DNA from: Nevskia sp964451925
Lineage (GTDB): Bacteria > Pseudomonadota > Gammaproteobacteria > Nevskiales > Nevskiaceae
Direction: 5' to 3'
DNA: 64,000 nt
NCBI GenBank assembly: GCA_964451925.1
Contig: CAYVKA010000011.1
Coordinates: 31,258-95,257 of the forward strand
Part shown: piece after piece, positions 46,313 through 54,061 of the stretch
Layout: every line of letters starts with the position of its first letter
Position numbering within the stretch: position 1 is the first letter of the stretch
Program-made: the position numbers and the translations under genes
The notes under the pieces: generated by a model
What the model saw: the letters and a program-made list of their open reading frames with translations, nothing else
What the model was told of the DNA's origin: nothing
Database searches by the model: none

Positions 46313-46401
46313 GCGGAGCGGTTAACGGCAATGCAACTTTGAGGTCGATGTCGCTGACCTTGCGAGCGGCCGCGAACCGTCCGGTATCGGAGTTGATTCA
46401 T

Positions 46402-46429
46402 GGAGGGGCCGCTCGGCCCCTCCTTTCTT
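46402..46429 (+). terminator. Strong intrinsic terminator after NHL lipoprotein 1
   Basis: GGAGGGGCC (46402-46410) and GGCCCCTCC (46415-46423) form a perfect 9-bp stem with loop GCTC, followed by TTTCTT. It separates the DING/NHL1 unit from the next one. Confidence 0.88.
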
Positions 46430-46715
46430 GTGTCAGCGCAAACCGGAAGGCGGCAGGTTCTGTCCCATATAAATCAATCAAAGTATTTAATAAATTCGCA
46501 ATGATGAATAAATAATATAGTATTTGTATATATAAAATCTATTGTTATTTAAGGATTTTGTCGCGTTAATTGTGATTTATAAAGCCAATATATCATTTAG
46601 CTTTAATATTTGCTTTACAAATAACAAACAAAATCTTTACGCAGTCTTTACATCTAGGTTCCAAAGTCTTTGCCGTCCGCTTCATGGACTGCTTTTTTTC
46701 CAGGAGATTACGCTC
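46430..46715 (+). promoter_or_regulatory. Very AT-rich promoter island of the PExPT-CTERM gene
   Basis: Between about 46470 and 46665 the sequence is dominated by A and T (many TAATA, TATAT and AATAA words), in sharp contrast to the GC-rich surroundings. It carries three phased CTTTAC hexamers. Several TATAAT-like words exist, so the exact start site cannot be read. Such islands often bind nucleoid proteins of the H-NS/MvaT type. Confidence 0.5.
46613..46651 (+). promoter_or_regulatory. Triple phased CTTTAC box
   Basis: CTTTAC occurs at 46613-46618, 46635-46640 and 46646-46651. The starts are 22 and 11 bp apart, so all lie on one face of the helix, as for tandem OmpR/CpxR-family dimers. The last copy ends 64 bases before the PExPT-CTERM start codon. 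Confidence 0.6.
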
Positions 46716-46922
46716 GTGTCCAGCTTCGTAAGGAATTCAGTTGTGGGTGCAGTTCTTTTCTTCGTCGGCGCCACCGCAGCCTGGGCCGATGACACTGGCG
46801 GCTGCGTCGATTCCCCTGAAAACCCCACCGTAGTGCTGGTGCTGCTTGGCCTATTCGTCGCCAGCTTGCCGTGGTTGCGTCAGCGGATCGGCGCCAAGCG
46901 GCTTTCCGGGCCGCGCGCCTGA
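46716..46922 (+). CDS. Tiny PExPT-CTERM protein, candidate exosortase substrate (68 aa)
   Basis: The GTG start at 46716 follows AGGAG by nine bases; the longer frame upstream lacks any signal and lies in the AT island. The product has a signal peptide (VVGAVLFFVGATAAWA, cleavage near residue 24), then only DDTGGCVDS before the sorting motif PENPT. A hydrophobic helix (VVLVLLGLFVASLPWL) and a basic tail (RQRIGAKR) follow. That tripartite end is the PExPT-CTERM type of exosortase signal. If processed at both ends, the released product would be a peptide of roughly ten residues with one Cys. The window's exosortase is at 56547-57431. The alternative is simply a small two-helix membrane protein. 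Confidence 0.75.
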   Translation: MSSFVRNSVVGAVLFFVGATAAWADDTGGCVDSPENPTVVLVLLGLFVASLPWLRQRIGAKRLSGPRA

Positions 46923-47037
46923 AATTCGCCTGGGGATCCGGGCGGCTGTTCCGCGCTGGCGTGATGCGGTCGCGGCCTTTCACTCCGGCCGGCGGGGATT
47001 TTCGAGTGGTCAGACCAGGACTTTGGAGTATCGGTTC

Positions 47038-47946
47038 ATGAGCAACAGGACGTTGGGACATTATCGTGGCAAGCGCTGGATGGCGCAGGCCGGCAGGCTA
47101 TATCTGGGCGGGGCGCTGCTGGGCGCCGGCGCGCTGTCGCTGGCCGCCTGCTCCGGCGGTGACACCGCCACCGGCGGCAGTGCCAGGCCGGCCAGCGTGG
47201 CCGGTGGCAAGACCATGGGCGGCCAGCAGCCGATCAAGAACGCCACGGTGACGCTGTATGCCGCCGGCAGCGGTGGCTATGGCCAGGGCAGCGCACTGAC
47301 GCCCACCGCCACCACCGACGCCAATGGCGCCTGGAACATCAGCTTCGCCTGTCCGGCGGCCGGCACCCAGATCTATGTCGTGGTCAGCGGCGGCGACGCC
47401 GGCGGCGGCACCAACAGCGCCATCGCGCTGAGTGCCCTGCTCGGACATTGCGGCGACAGCAGCAATCCCCTGCCGACCAACGCCGTCATCGACGAGGTCA
47501 CCACGGTGGCGGCGGTCTATGCGCTGAACCCATTCCTGAGCGCCGACGGCACGCAGCCGGGTACCTCCAGCGGTAACGCCACCGGCCTGGCCAACGCGGT
47601 GGGCACGCTGGCCAACCTGGTGGATCTGCCCTCGGGCAGCGCCGTCAGCGTCAGCGGCGGCACGCTGCCCAGCGGCGCCAGCGGCACCTCGCCGGCCAGC
47701 GCGCTGAACACGCTGGCGGACATCCTCGCCGCCTGCGTCAACTCCAGCGGCGCCAGCTCGAGCCAGTGCAGTACGCTGTTCAGCAATGCCTTGTCGGGTA
47801 GCACCGCGCCCACCACGACGTTGCAGGCCGCTCTCAACATCGCCCGCAATCCCGGCGCCAATGTCGCCAATCTCTACGCACTGTCCAGCACAACCAGCCC
47901 CTTCCAGCCCATCCTCACCGCCGCACCTGGGGATTTCACGCTGGCG
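47038..47946 (+). repeat. 909-bp near-identical direct repeat, copy A
   Basis: It matches 49117-50025 with a constant offset of 2079. By eye only two differences are visible: G/T at 47066 (Arg to Leu) and A/G at 47100 (silent). Similarity starts at the ATG and ends abruptly inside the codons for the first propeller strand. Confidence 0.93.
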
Positions 47947-49005
47947 CTCACCTACAGCGGCGGCAATCTGAATACCGTGCACGGTCTGGCGCTCGATTCC
48001 TCGGGTAACGTCTGGGTGGCGAACAACGCCAGCGCCAGCACCCTCAACAGCGGCCATGGCAGCATCGTGGAACTCAGCCCGCAGGGCGTGCAGGCGCCGA
48101 CCGCCTTCACCGACAACAACCAGGTTTATCAGCCTGCCGAGATCGCTATCGATCTCAATGGCAATGTCTGGGCAGCCAACCAGCGCAGCGCGTCCACCGT
48201 CAACAGTGGTGTGGGCAGCATCAGCGGCCTGAACAGCAGTGGCGGTTCGTTGAGCGGGAGTCCGTTCGTCGCCGGTGGCAGCATGGCGGTGAACAGGCCC
48301 AAGGTAGTGACTACGGATGCTTCAGGCAACGTCTGGATAGGCAACAGCGCCTCTACAAGCGGTTCGGACAACGTGGTCAGGCTGAGCCCGTCGAGCAGCT
48401 ACGCCGGCACAGTGTTTTCGGGTCTGGTGAATGCCGCATGGTCAGGCGTTGCCATCGATCTGGGCGGCAACATCTGGCTTTCGAATTCCATCTCCTCGGT
48501 TCTCGAACTCAGCGCTGCCAACCCTTCGGTGCAGGTCACGGGTAGTCCTTACACAGGTGCTGGCCTGGCTTCCCCAACGGGGGTTGCGATTGATGCCTCC
48601 GGCAACGTGTGGGTGCCGAACAACGCCACTGGCGGCAACTCCAATGGCGTGACCGAACTGGTCAAGAGCGGCAGCAGCTACACCGCTACCAACATCTCCA
48701 GCAGCGCGGAATATGGTCCAGGAGCCTACGGTGCTATCGCCATCGACGGCGCGGGCCAGGTCTGGATCGGCAACAGCAGCAGCACCGGCGTCAAAGGCGT
48801 GGTGGTGTTGAGCAACAACGGCACGGCGGTGACAGGAAGTGCCGGATCATACGCCGGCGCCGGCGCAGTGACGGCCACCATTCAGAGTCTGGCGCTAGAC
48901 GCCTCGGGCGATGTCTGGCTCGGCATTGGCAGCAGCCTGGTTGAACTGGTCGGCGCGGCCAGCCCGGTGAAGACGCCGCTGATCGGGCCGGCCCAGCTGC
49001 CGTAA
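47038..49005 (+). CDS. NHL-repeat lipoprotein 2 (655 aa)
   Basis: A lipoprotein with lipobox LAAC (Cys38) after an unusually long basic/aromatic leader (MSNRTLGHYRGKRWMAQAGR). A conserved domain begins GGQQPIKNATVTLYAAGSGG (about 60-140), a helical domain follows (about 150-285), then a C-terminal NHL-type propeller (about 300-645; repeats such as GVAIDASGNVWVPNNA). It ends PVKTPLIGPAQLP. ATG 47038 is preceded by GGAG at eight bases; the frame open upstream is ignored. The first 303 codons are nearly identical to those of the next gene (909 bp, two base differences seen), after which the sequences diverge abruptly at the start of the propeller. Confidence 0.9.
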   Translation: MSNRTLGHYRGKRWMAQAGRLYLGGALLGAGALSLAACSGGDTATGGSARPASVAGGKTMGGQQPIKNATVTLYAAGSGGYGQGSALTPTATTDANGAWNISFACPAAGTQIYVVVSGGDAGGGTNSAIALSALLGHCGDSSNPLPTNAVIDEVTTVAAVYALNPFLSADGTQPGTSSGNATGLANAVGTLANLVDLPSGSAVSVSGGTLPSGASGTSPASALNTLADILAACVNSSGASSSQCSTLFSNALSGSTAPTTTLQAALNIARNPGANVANLYALSSTTSPFQPILTAAPGDFTLALTYSGGNLNTVHGLALDSSGNVWVANNASASTLNSGHGSIVELSPQGVQAPTAFTDNNQVYQPAEIAIDLNGNVWAANQRSASTVNSGVGSISGLNSSGGSLSGSPFVAGGSMAVNRPKVVTTDASGNVWIGNSASTSGSDNVVRLSPSSSYAGTVFSGLVNAAWSGVAIDLGGNIWLSNSISSVLELSAANPSVQVTGSPYTGAGLASPTGVAIDASGNVWVPNNATGGNSNGVTELVKSGSSYTATNISSSAEYGPGAYGAIAIDGAGQVWIGNSSSTGVKGVVVLSNNGTAVTGSAGSYAGAGAVTATIQSLALDASGDVWLGIGSSLVELVGAASPVKTPLIGPAQLP

Positions 49006-49116
49006 GGTCGCGTCTGCGAACGCGGGCGGGTGATTCAACTCCGGCGCAGCAATGTTTGCCGACCTTGAATGGGCTGAAGGATTGGATGGGCTAGGGCTAC
49101 TACGGGCAGGGTTCGC

Positions 49117-50025
49117 ATGAGCAACAGGACGTTGGGACATTATCTTGGCAAGCGCTGGATGGCGCAGGCCGGCAGGCTGTATCTGGGCGGGGCGCTGCTG
49201 GGCGCCGGCGCGCTGTCGCTGGCCGCCTGCTCCGGCGGTGACACCGCCACCGGCGGCAGTGCCAGGCCGGCCAGCGTGGCCGGTGGCAAGACCATGGGCG
49301 GCCAGCAGCCGATCAAGAACGCCACGGTGACGCTGTATGCCGCCGGCAGCGGTGGCTATGGCCAGGGCAGCGCACTGACGCCCACCGCCACCACCGACGC
49401 CAATGGCGCCTGGAACATCAGCTTCGCCTGTCCGGCGGCCGGCACCCAGATCTATGTCGTGGTCAGCGGCGGCGACGCCGGCGGCGGCACCAACAGCGCC
49501 ATCGCGCTGAGTGCCCTGCTCGGACATTGCGGCGACAGCAGCAATCCCCTGCCGACCAACGCCGTCATCGACGAGGTCACCACGGTGGCGGCGGTCTATG
49601 CGCTGAACCCATTCCTGAGCGCCGACGGCACGCAGCCGGGTACCTCCAGCGGTAACGCCACCGGCCTGGCCAACGCGGTGGGCACGCTGGCCAACCTGGT
49701 GGATCTGCCCTCGGGCAGCGCCGTCAGCGTCAGCGGCGGCACGCTGCCCAGCGGCGCCAGCGGCACCTCGCCGGCCAGCGCGCTGAACACGCTGGCGGAC
49801 ATCCTCGCCGCCTGCGTCAACTCCAGCGGCGCCAGCTCGAGCCAGTGCAGTACGCTGTTCAGCAATGCCTTGTCGGGTAGCACCGCGCCCACCACGACGT
49901 TGCAGGCCGCTCTCAACATCGCCCGCAATCCCGGCGCCAATGTCGCCAATCTCTACGCACTGTCCAGCACAACCAGCCCCTTCCAGCCCATCCTCACCGC
50001 CGCACCTGGGGATTTCACGCTGGCG
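49117..50025 (+). repeat. 909-bp near-identical direct repeat, copy B
   Basis: Partner of 47038-47946. The sequences immediately upstream of the two ATGs are unrelated, so the shared block begins at the coding sequence. Confidence 0.93.
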
Positions 50026-51045
50026 ATGGTGTATACCGGGGTGAAGAATCCGGCGGGGCTGGCGGTCGACAGCTCGGGAGCGGTGTGGATCGCAGCGGGC
50101 AGCGCTGCCAGTGTCAACGGCGGCCACGGCGCGGTATACAAGTTCAACAGCAATGGCGCGGCGACGGCCGGGCCCTTGCTTGCCTCCGGCATGAACGGCC
50201 CGACCCAGCTGGCCTTCGATCCGTCCGGCAATCTGTGGGTAGGCAACAGCGGCGGCAACTCCAATAAGGGCAGCCTCAGCGAACTGTCCGCCGCCGGCAG
50301 CCAGCTTTCGCCAACCAACGGCTACACGGCAACAGTGAATCTGCCTTCAGGGCTGGCCATCGATCAGTCCGGCAACGTCTGGGTCGGCAATGGCAACAAC
50401 ACCTTGAGCAAGTTCAGCAACAGCGGCGGCAGCTACACCGGCAGCACGGTAACCATAGCCGGGGACACCAGCGGCGGCGGCGAGACCATCAACGGGATCG
50501 CCATCGACAGCGCCGGCAACCTGTGGATCGGTTTGTTCAGCGCGGCAAAGCTGATCAAGCAGGACGCCAGCGGCAATCCCGCTACTGGCAGCCCGTATAG
50601 CGGCGGCGGGCTGAGCGGCATCGAGGCGGTGGCCATCGACGCGTCTGGCAATACCTGGGCTGCGGATCAAACTGCCGGCAACGGCGGTGTCAGCGAGTTC
50701 AGCAGCGCTGGCGTCGCCGCCGCCGGCAGCCCCTACCGAGCCGGCGGCATTGTCATGCCCGGACCGCTGTCCCTGGCGCTGGACGGCTCTGGCAAGGCAT
50801 ACGTGGCGAGTTACGATGCCAACGGCAATGGTAATGGCAACCTGACTGTCCTGAGCGCCAGCGGCACGCCGCTCGCCGGCAGTCCTCTGGCCGGCGCCTA
50901 TCTGGTGGGGCCTGCCGGATCGATCGCTGTCGATCGCTCGGGCAATGTCTGGGTTACCAACAGCGTCAATGCCAGCTTTACCGAGCTGGTCGGCCTGGCG
51001 GCGCCTGTAAAGACCCCGTTGCTCGGCCCTGCGCAGCTGCCCTGA
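49117..51045 (+). CDS. NHL-repeat lipoprotein 3 (642 aa)
   Basis: It has the same leader, lipobox (LAAC, Cys38), GGQQPI domain and helical domain as lipoprotein 2, essentially unchanged over residues 1-303. A different NHL propeller follows (from MVYTGVKNPAGLAVDSSGAV; repeats such as GLAIDQSGNVWVGNGN and GIAIDSAGNLWIGLF). It ends PVKTPLLGPAQLP. The gene begins 111 bases after the previous stop, in the same direction. The pattern suggests recent duplication or gene conversion of the 5' half, with the propeller, the likely binding surface, kept distinct. Function is unknown; anchoring outside the cytoplasmic membrane is predicted. Confidence 0.9.
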   Translation: MSNRTLGHYLGKRWMAQAGRLYLGGALLGAGALSLAACSGGDTATGGSARPASVAGGKTMGGQQPIKNATVTLYAAGSGGYGQGSALTPTATTDANGAWNISFACPAAGTQIYVVVSGGDAGGGTNSAIALSALLGHCGDSSNPLPTNAVIDEVTTVAAVYALNPFLSADGTQPGTSSGNATGLANAVGTLANLVDLPSGSAVSVSGGTLPSGASGTSPASALNTLADILAACVNSSGASSSQCSTLFSNALSGSTAPTTTLQAALNIARNPGANVANLYALSSTTSPFQPILTAAPGDFTLAMVYTGVKNPAGLAVDSSGAVWIAAGSAASVNGGHGAVYKFNSNGAATAGPLLASGMNGPTQLAFDPSGNLWVGNSGGNSNKGSLSELSAAGSQLSPTNGYTATVNLPSGLAIDQSGNVWVGNGNNTLSKFSNSGGSYTGSTVTIAGDTSGGGETINGIAIDSAGNLWIGLFSAAKLIKQDASGNPATGSPYSGGGLSGIEAVAIDASGNTWAADQTAGNGGVSEFSSAGVAAAGSPYRAGGIVMPGPLSLALDGSGKAYVASYDANGNGNGNLTVLSASGTPLAGSPLAGAYLVGPAGSIAVDRSGNVWVTNSVNASFTELVGLAAPVKTPLLGPAQLP

Positions 51046-51216
51046 GTTCCGATCCGGGCAGCACGGGATCAGCGCAAGAGGCGCTGTTTGTCACGGGCAT
51101 GGAATAGCATCTGCAGCCGCACGAGCCGCCATGTGCCGGCGGTGCCGGCTCGGTGGCGTAACCGGGAGTGCCACGCATCGACGATGCGGTGGCGCAATGG
51201 AAGAGAGGATTGTGCG

Positions 51217-53154
51217 ATGCACAGGCTGCTGCGGCTCGGACAGGGAGTGCGGGGATTGTTGCTGGCGGCCATGTTGGCCGCCGCGGGTTGCAGCGGTGGT
51301 GGCAATGGCGGCGCAGGCTTCACCGCGCAGCCGCCGGTCGGCAATGAACGCGCGGCCGGCACCGTGCGTGGCGGGCAACAACCGATCCGAGGCGCGACGG
51401 TGACGCTGTATGCCGCCGGCAGCGGCGGCTACGGCCAGGGTACCGCTCTGACGCCCACGGCCACTACTGATGCCGGCGGCGCCTGGGACATCAGCTTCAA
51501 TTGTCCTCAGGCTGGCACCCTGATCTACGTCGTTGTCAGTGGGGGCGATGCCGGAGGCGGCGCAAACAGCGCAATCGGCCTGAGCGCTTCGCTCGGGCCC
51601 TGCGGGCAGGGTACGCTGCCAACCAATGCCAACGTCGATGAAGTTACCACTGTGGCTGCGGTGTACGCTCTGAACCAGTTTCTCGGCGCGGACGGCCGCA
51701 ATCCTGGGACTTCGACGGCAAACGCCACCGGGTTGGGCAATGCCGCCGGCATCGCTGCAGACCTGGCCAACGTCCAGTCCGGGCAGGCTGAAACCAGCCT
51801 GCCGATCGGCGCCAACGGCACTTTGCCTTCCGCCACGTTGAACACGCTGGCGAATATCCTGTCGGGCTGCGTCAACTCCTCTGGCCCTGCTTCCACGCAA
51901 TGCAGCACCCTGTTCGCTGCCGCGACGCCGCCAAGTCTTGCTCAGAATACCGCGTCGGCTCCATCGACAACGCTGCAGGCGGCGCTAAATATCGCGCGCA
52001 ACCCAGGCAATAACGTGGCTGCGTTGTTCGGGCTGGCCACTGCCAATCAGCCGTTCGAGAGCCCGGCGCCCTTGTCCAGCGCACCGGGTGACTGGACGCT
52101 GGCCATCACCTTCACCGGCGGCGGTCTCAACGAGCCCAACGCCGTTGCCGTCGATGCACAAGGCAACGTCTGGGTCGGCGACTATACCCGCGCCGAGGCA
52201 AGCGGCAGTGATCTGGCGGGTGCGGTCAGCAAATTCGCGCCGAACGGCGTGGCGCTTTCGGGCACTACCGGTTATACCGGCGGCGGCTTGTACGAAGTCT
52301 ACGCCCTTGCCGTGGATACCGCAGGGAACGCCTGGGTGACGAATCAGGAAAGTCCCGCGAACGTAAACTCGAAACGCGGCAGTATCACCAAGCTCGGGCC
52401 GGACGGGGCTTTTTTGTCCCCGTCTTCCGGATATACCGGCGGGGGGATCAATTTTCCGGAATCGATCGCCATTGACGGAGCCGGCAACGCCTGGATCGGC
52501 AATTTCGCCGGCGCTTCGGTGACCGAACTCGCGGCGGACGGCGGTGCACGGTCGCCGGCTGCCGGCTTTGCAGGTGGAGGGCAGAGTTTCCCGGTTTCGC
52601 TTGCGGTCGATGCTTCCGGAACGGTGTGGATTTCCAATTCGGGCAACAACAGCATCACCGCGCTGTCGTCCGCCGGTGCCGCGCTATCGCCTGCGACCGG
52701 CTACACGGGCGGGGGATTGAACGCTCCGCAGGGATTGTGCCTGGATGGCGGGGGTGACATCTGGGTGGCCAATTCCCTGTCGAACAGCGTCAGCGAGTTG
52801 CTGGGCGGGGGCAGCGGGGCCGCTGGCCAGCCGGTGTCGCCAGCGTCCGGCTATGGCGGCGGCGGTCTCGATTCACCGCAAGCCTGCGCTGCGGATGGGC
52901 GTGGCAACATCTGGGTCAGTAACAATCATGGCTCCAGCATCAGCGTACTGCATGGTGCGGGGAATGGCGCCGGCACGCCGTTGACGCCATCCTCAGGCTA
53001 CCTGCAGGGGCAATTGAGCCTGCCGTCTGGCGTGGCGATCGATGGGTCCGGAAACGTCTGGATCGCGGATTTCGCGCAAAACAGCCTGGTGATGCTGCCC
53101 GGTGCCGCCGCCCCGGTGAAGACCCCGTTGATCGGCCTCGCGCTTCTGCCCTGA
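51217..53154 (+). CDS. NHL-repeat lipoprotein 4 (645 aa)
   Basis: A fourth paralogue with a shorter signal (LLLAAMLAAAGC, lipidated Cys25). A GGQQPIRGATVTLYAAGSGG domain (about 45-130) and the helical EVTTVAAVYALNQFL region (about 140-280) follow, then a propeller with regular repeats of the kind GYTGGGLNAPQGLCLDGGGD and IWVANS. It ends PVKTPLIGLALLP, the same tail as paralogues 2 and 3. ATG 51217 follows AGAGAGG; the frame is open 43 codons further upstream but without a signal sequence. It is clearly diverged in DNA from the 909-bp repeat pair. The two-component regulator gene begins 148 bases downstream in the same direction. Confidence 0.9.
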   Translation: MHRLLRLGQGVRGLLLAAMLAAAGCSGGGNGGAGFTAQPPVGNERAAGTVRGGQQPIRGATVTLYAAGSGGYGQGTALTPTATTDAGGAWDISFNCPQAGTLIYVVVSGGDAGGGANSAIGLSASLGPCGQGTLPTNANVDEVTTVAAVYALNQFLGADGRNPGTSTANATGLGNAAGIAADLANVQSGQAETSLPIGANGTLPSATLNTLANILSGCVNSSGPASTQCSTLFAAATPPSLAQNTASAPSTTLQAALNIARNPGNNVAALFGLATANQPFESPAPLSSAPGDWTLAITFTGGGLNEPNAVAVDAQGNVWVGDYTRAEASGSDLAGAVSKFAPNGVALSGTTGYTGGGLYEVYALAVDTAGNAWVTNQESPANVNSKRGSITKLGPDGAFLSPSSGYTGGGINFPESIAIDGAGNAWIGNFAGASVTELAADGGARSPAAGFAGGGQSFPVSLAVDASGTVWISNSGNNSITALSSAGAALSPATGYTGGGLNAPQGLCLDGGGDIWVANSLSNSVSELLGGGSGAAGQPVSPASGYGGGGLDSPQACAADGRGNIWVSNNHGSSISVLHGAGNGAGTPLTPSSGYLQGQLSLPSGVAIDGSGNVWIADFAQNSLVMLPGAAAPVKTPLIGLALLP

Positions 53155-53302
53155 GCGTACGGGAAGGTCCCCGTCTGGCGCGGCCCGATTCAGATTCCAC
53201 ACGCGGGCGCACAGTCTCTGCGCTGTCATGATGGCGTCATAGTGGATTTGCTACTCATGGGTCCGGGATCGCCATTTCGGCGAAGACAAATGGGGGGTAT
53301 CT

Positions 53303-54061
53303 ATGCTGCTTGATGAGAAGATCATGCCGCCGACGCCGGCCGCAGTTCCCGGTGATGGTTCCAGGATCTTGCTGGTTGACGACGACCGCAAGCTGTCGCG
53401 CATCCTGACCAGTGTCCTGGCTTCGTACGGCTATTCGATCAACGTCGTGCACGACGGCTTGCATGCGCTTGAGCGCATCCGCGCCGAACCCTGGGATTTG
53501 GTGATCCTCGACATCATGCTGCCGGGGATGGATGGCTTCGAGCTTCTGAAGAACATCCGCGGCAACTCGTCAACGATGGTCATGATGCTCACTGCCCGGG
53601 GCGATGAGGCCGATCGTATCGTCGGGCTCGAAATCGGCGCCGATGACTACGTGCCCAAGACCTTTTCCTCGCGCGAACTGCTGGCCCGCATCCGCGCGCT
53701 GCTCCGCCGCTCCGCCAGGTCGGTGCCCAAGGCGGTGGCTCCGGAAGCGGTGCTGACGGTTGGCGCGCTGCGTATCCATCCGGAATCGTACCGGGTGTTC
53801 ATGGGGGAGAGCGAGATCCTGCTGACCCTGGTCGAATTCAACCTGCTGGTCTGCCTGGCCCGTGCCAAGGGGCGGGTACGCACGCGCGAGCAGCTGCTGG
53901 GTGAAGTGCGCGATCGGGAGTTCAACCTGAACGATCGCTCCATCGACGTGCACATCTCCATGCTGCGGCGCAAGCTGGAGGGCGATCACAGCCCCTCGCG
54001 ATACATCAGGACCATCCGCGGAGTCGGCTATATGGCGGTCGATACGCCAGAATTTGCTTGA
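53303..54061 (+). CDS. OmpR/CpxR-family response regulator
   Basis: A 252-residue regulator. The receiver domain (about 20-135) has the acidic pocket LLVDDDRK, phosphoacceptor Asp70 in VILDIMLPG, MLTARGDEADR and the Lys of GADDYVPKTF; here the usual Pro after Lys is Thr. A winged-helix DNA-binding domain (about 155-250) contains NDRSIDVHISMLRRKLEG and the wing IRTIRGVGYMAV. The MLTARG-xxxDR segment and the IDxHISxLRRKL helix resemble E. coli CpxR as I remember it. Its stop overlaps the kinase start by one base. It is the best local candidate to bind the phased CTTTAC boxes. GGGGGG is the only Shine-Dalgarno-like sequence before ATG 53303. Confidence 0.93.
   Translation: MLLDEKIMPPTPAAVPGDGSRILLVDDDRKLSRILTSVLASYGYSINVVHDGLHALERIRAEPWDLVILDIMLPGMDGFELLKNIRGNSSTMVMMLTARGDEADRIVGLEIGADDYVPKTFSSRELLARIRALLRRSARSVPKAVAPEAVLTVGALRIHPESYRVFMGESEILLTLVEFNLLVCLARAKGRVRTREQLLGEVRDREFNLNDRSIDVHISMLRRKLEGDHSPSRYIRTIRGVGYMAVDTPEFA

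Noticed and set aside
53303..54061. Thr in place of Pro after the conserved Lys of the receiver (PKTF) as a sign of an inactive regulator
   Set aside because: All acidic-pocket residues, Asp70 and the Lys are present; a single change at this position does not by itself indicate loss of phosphorylation.
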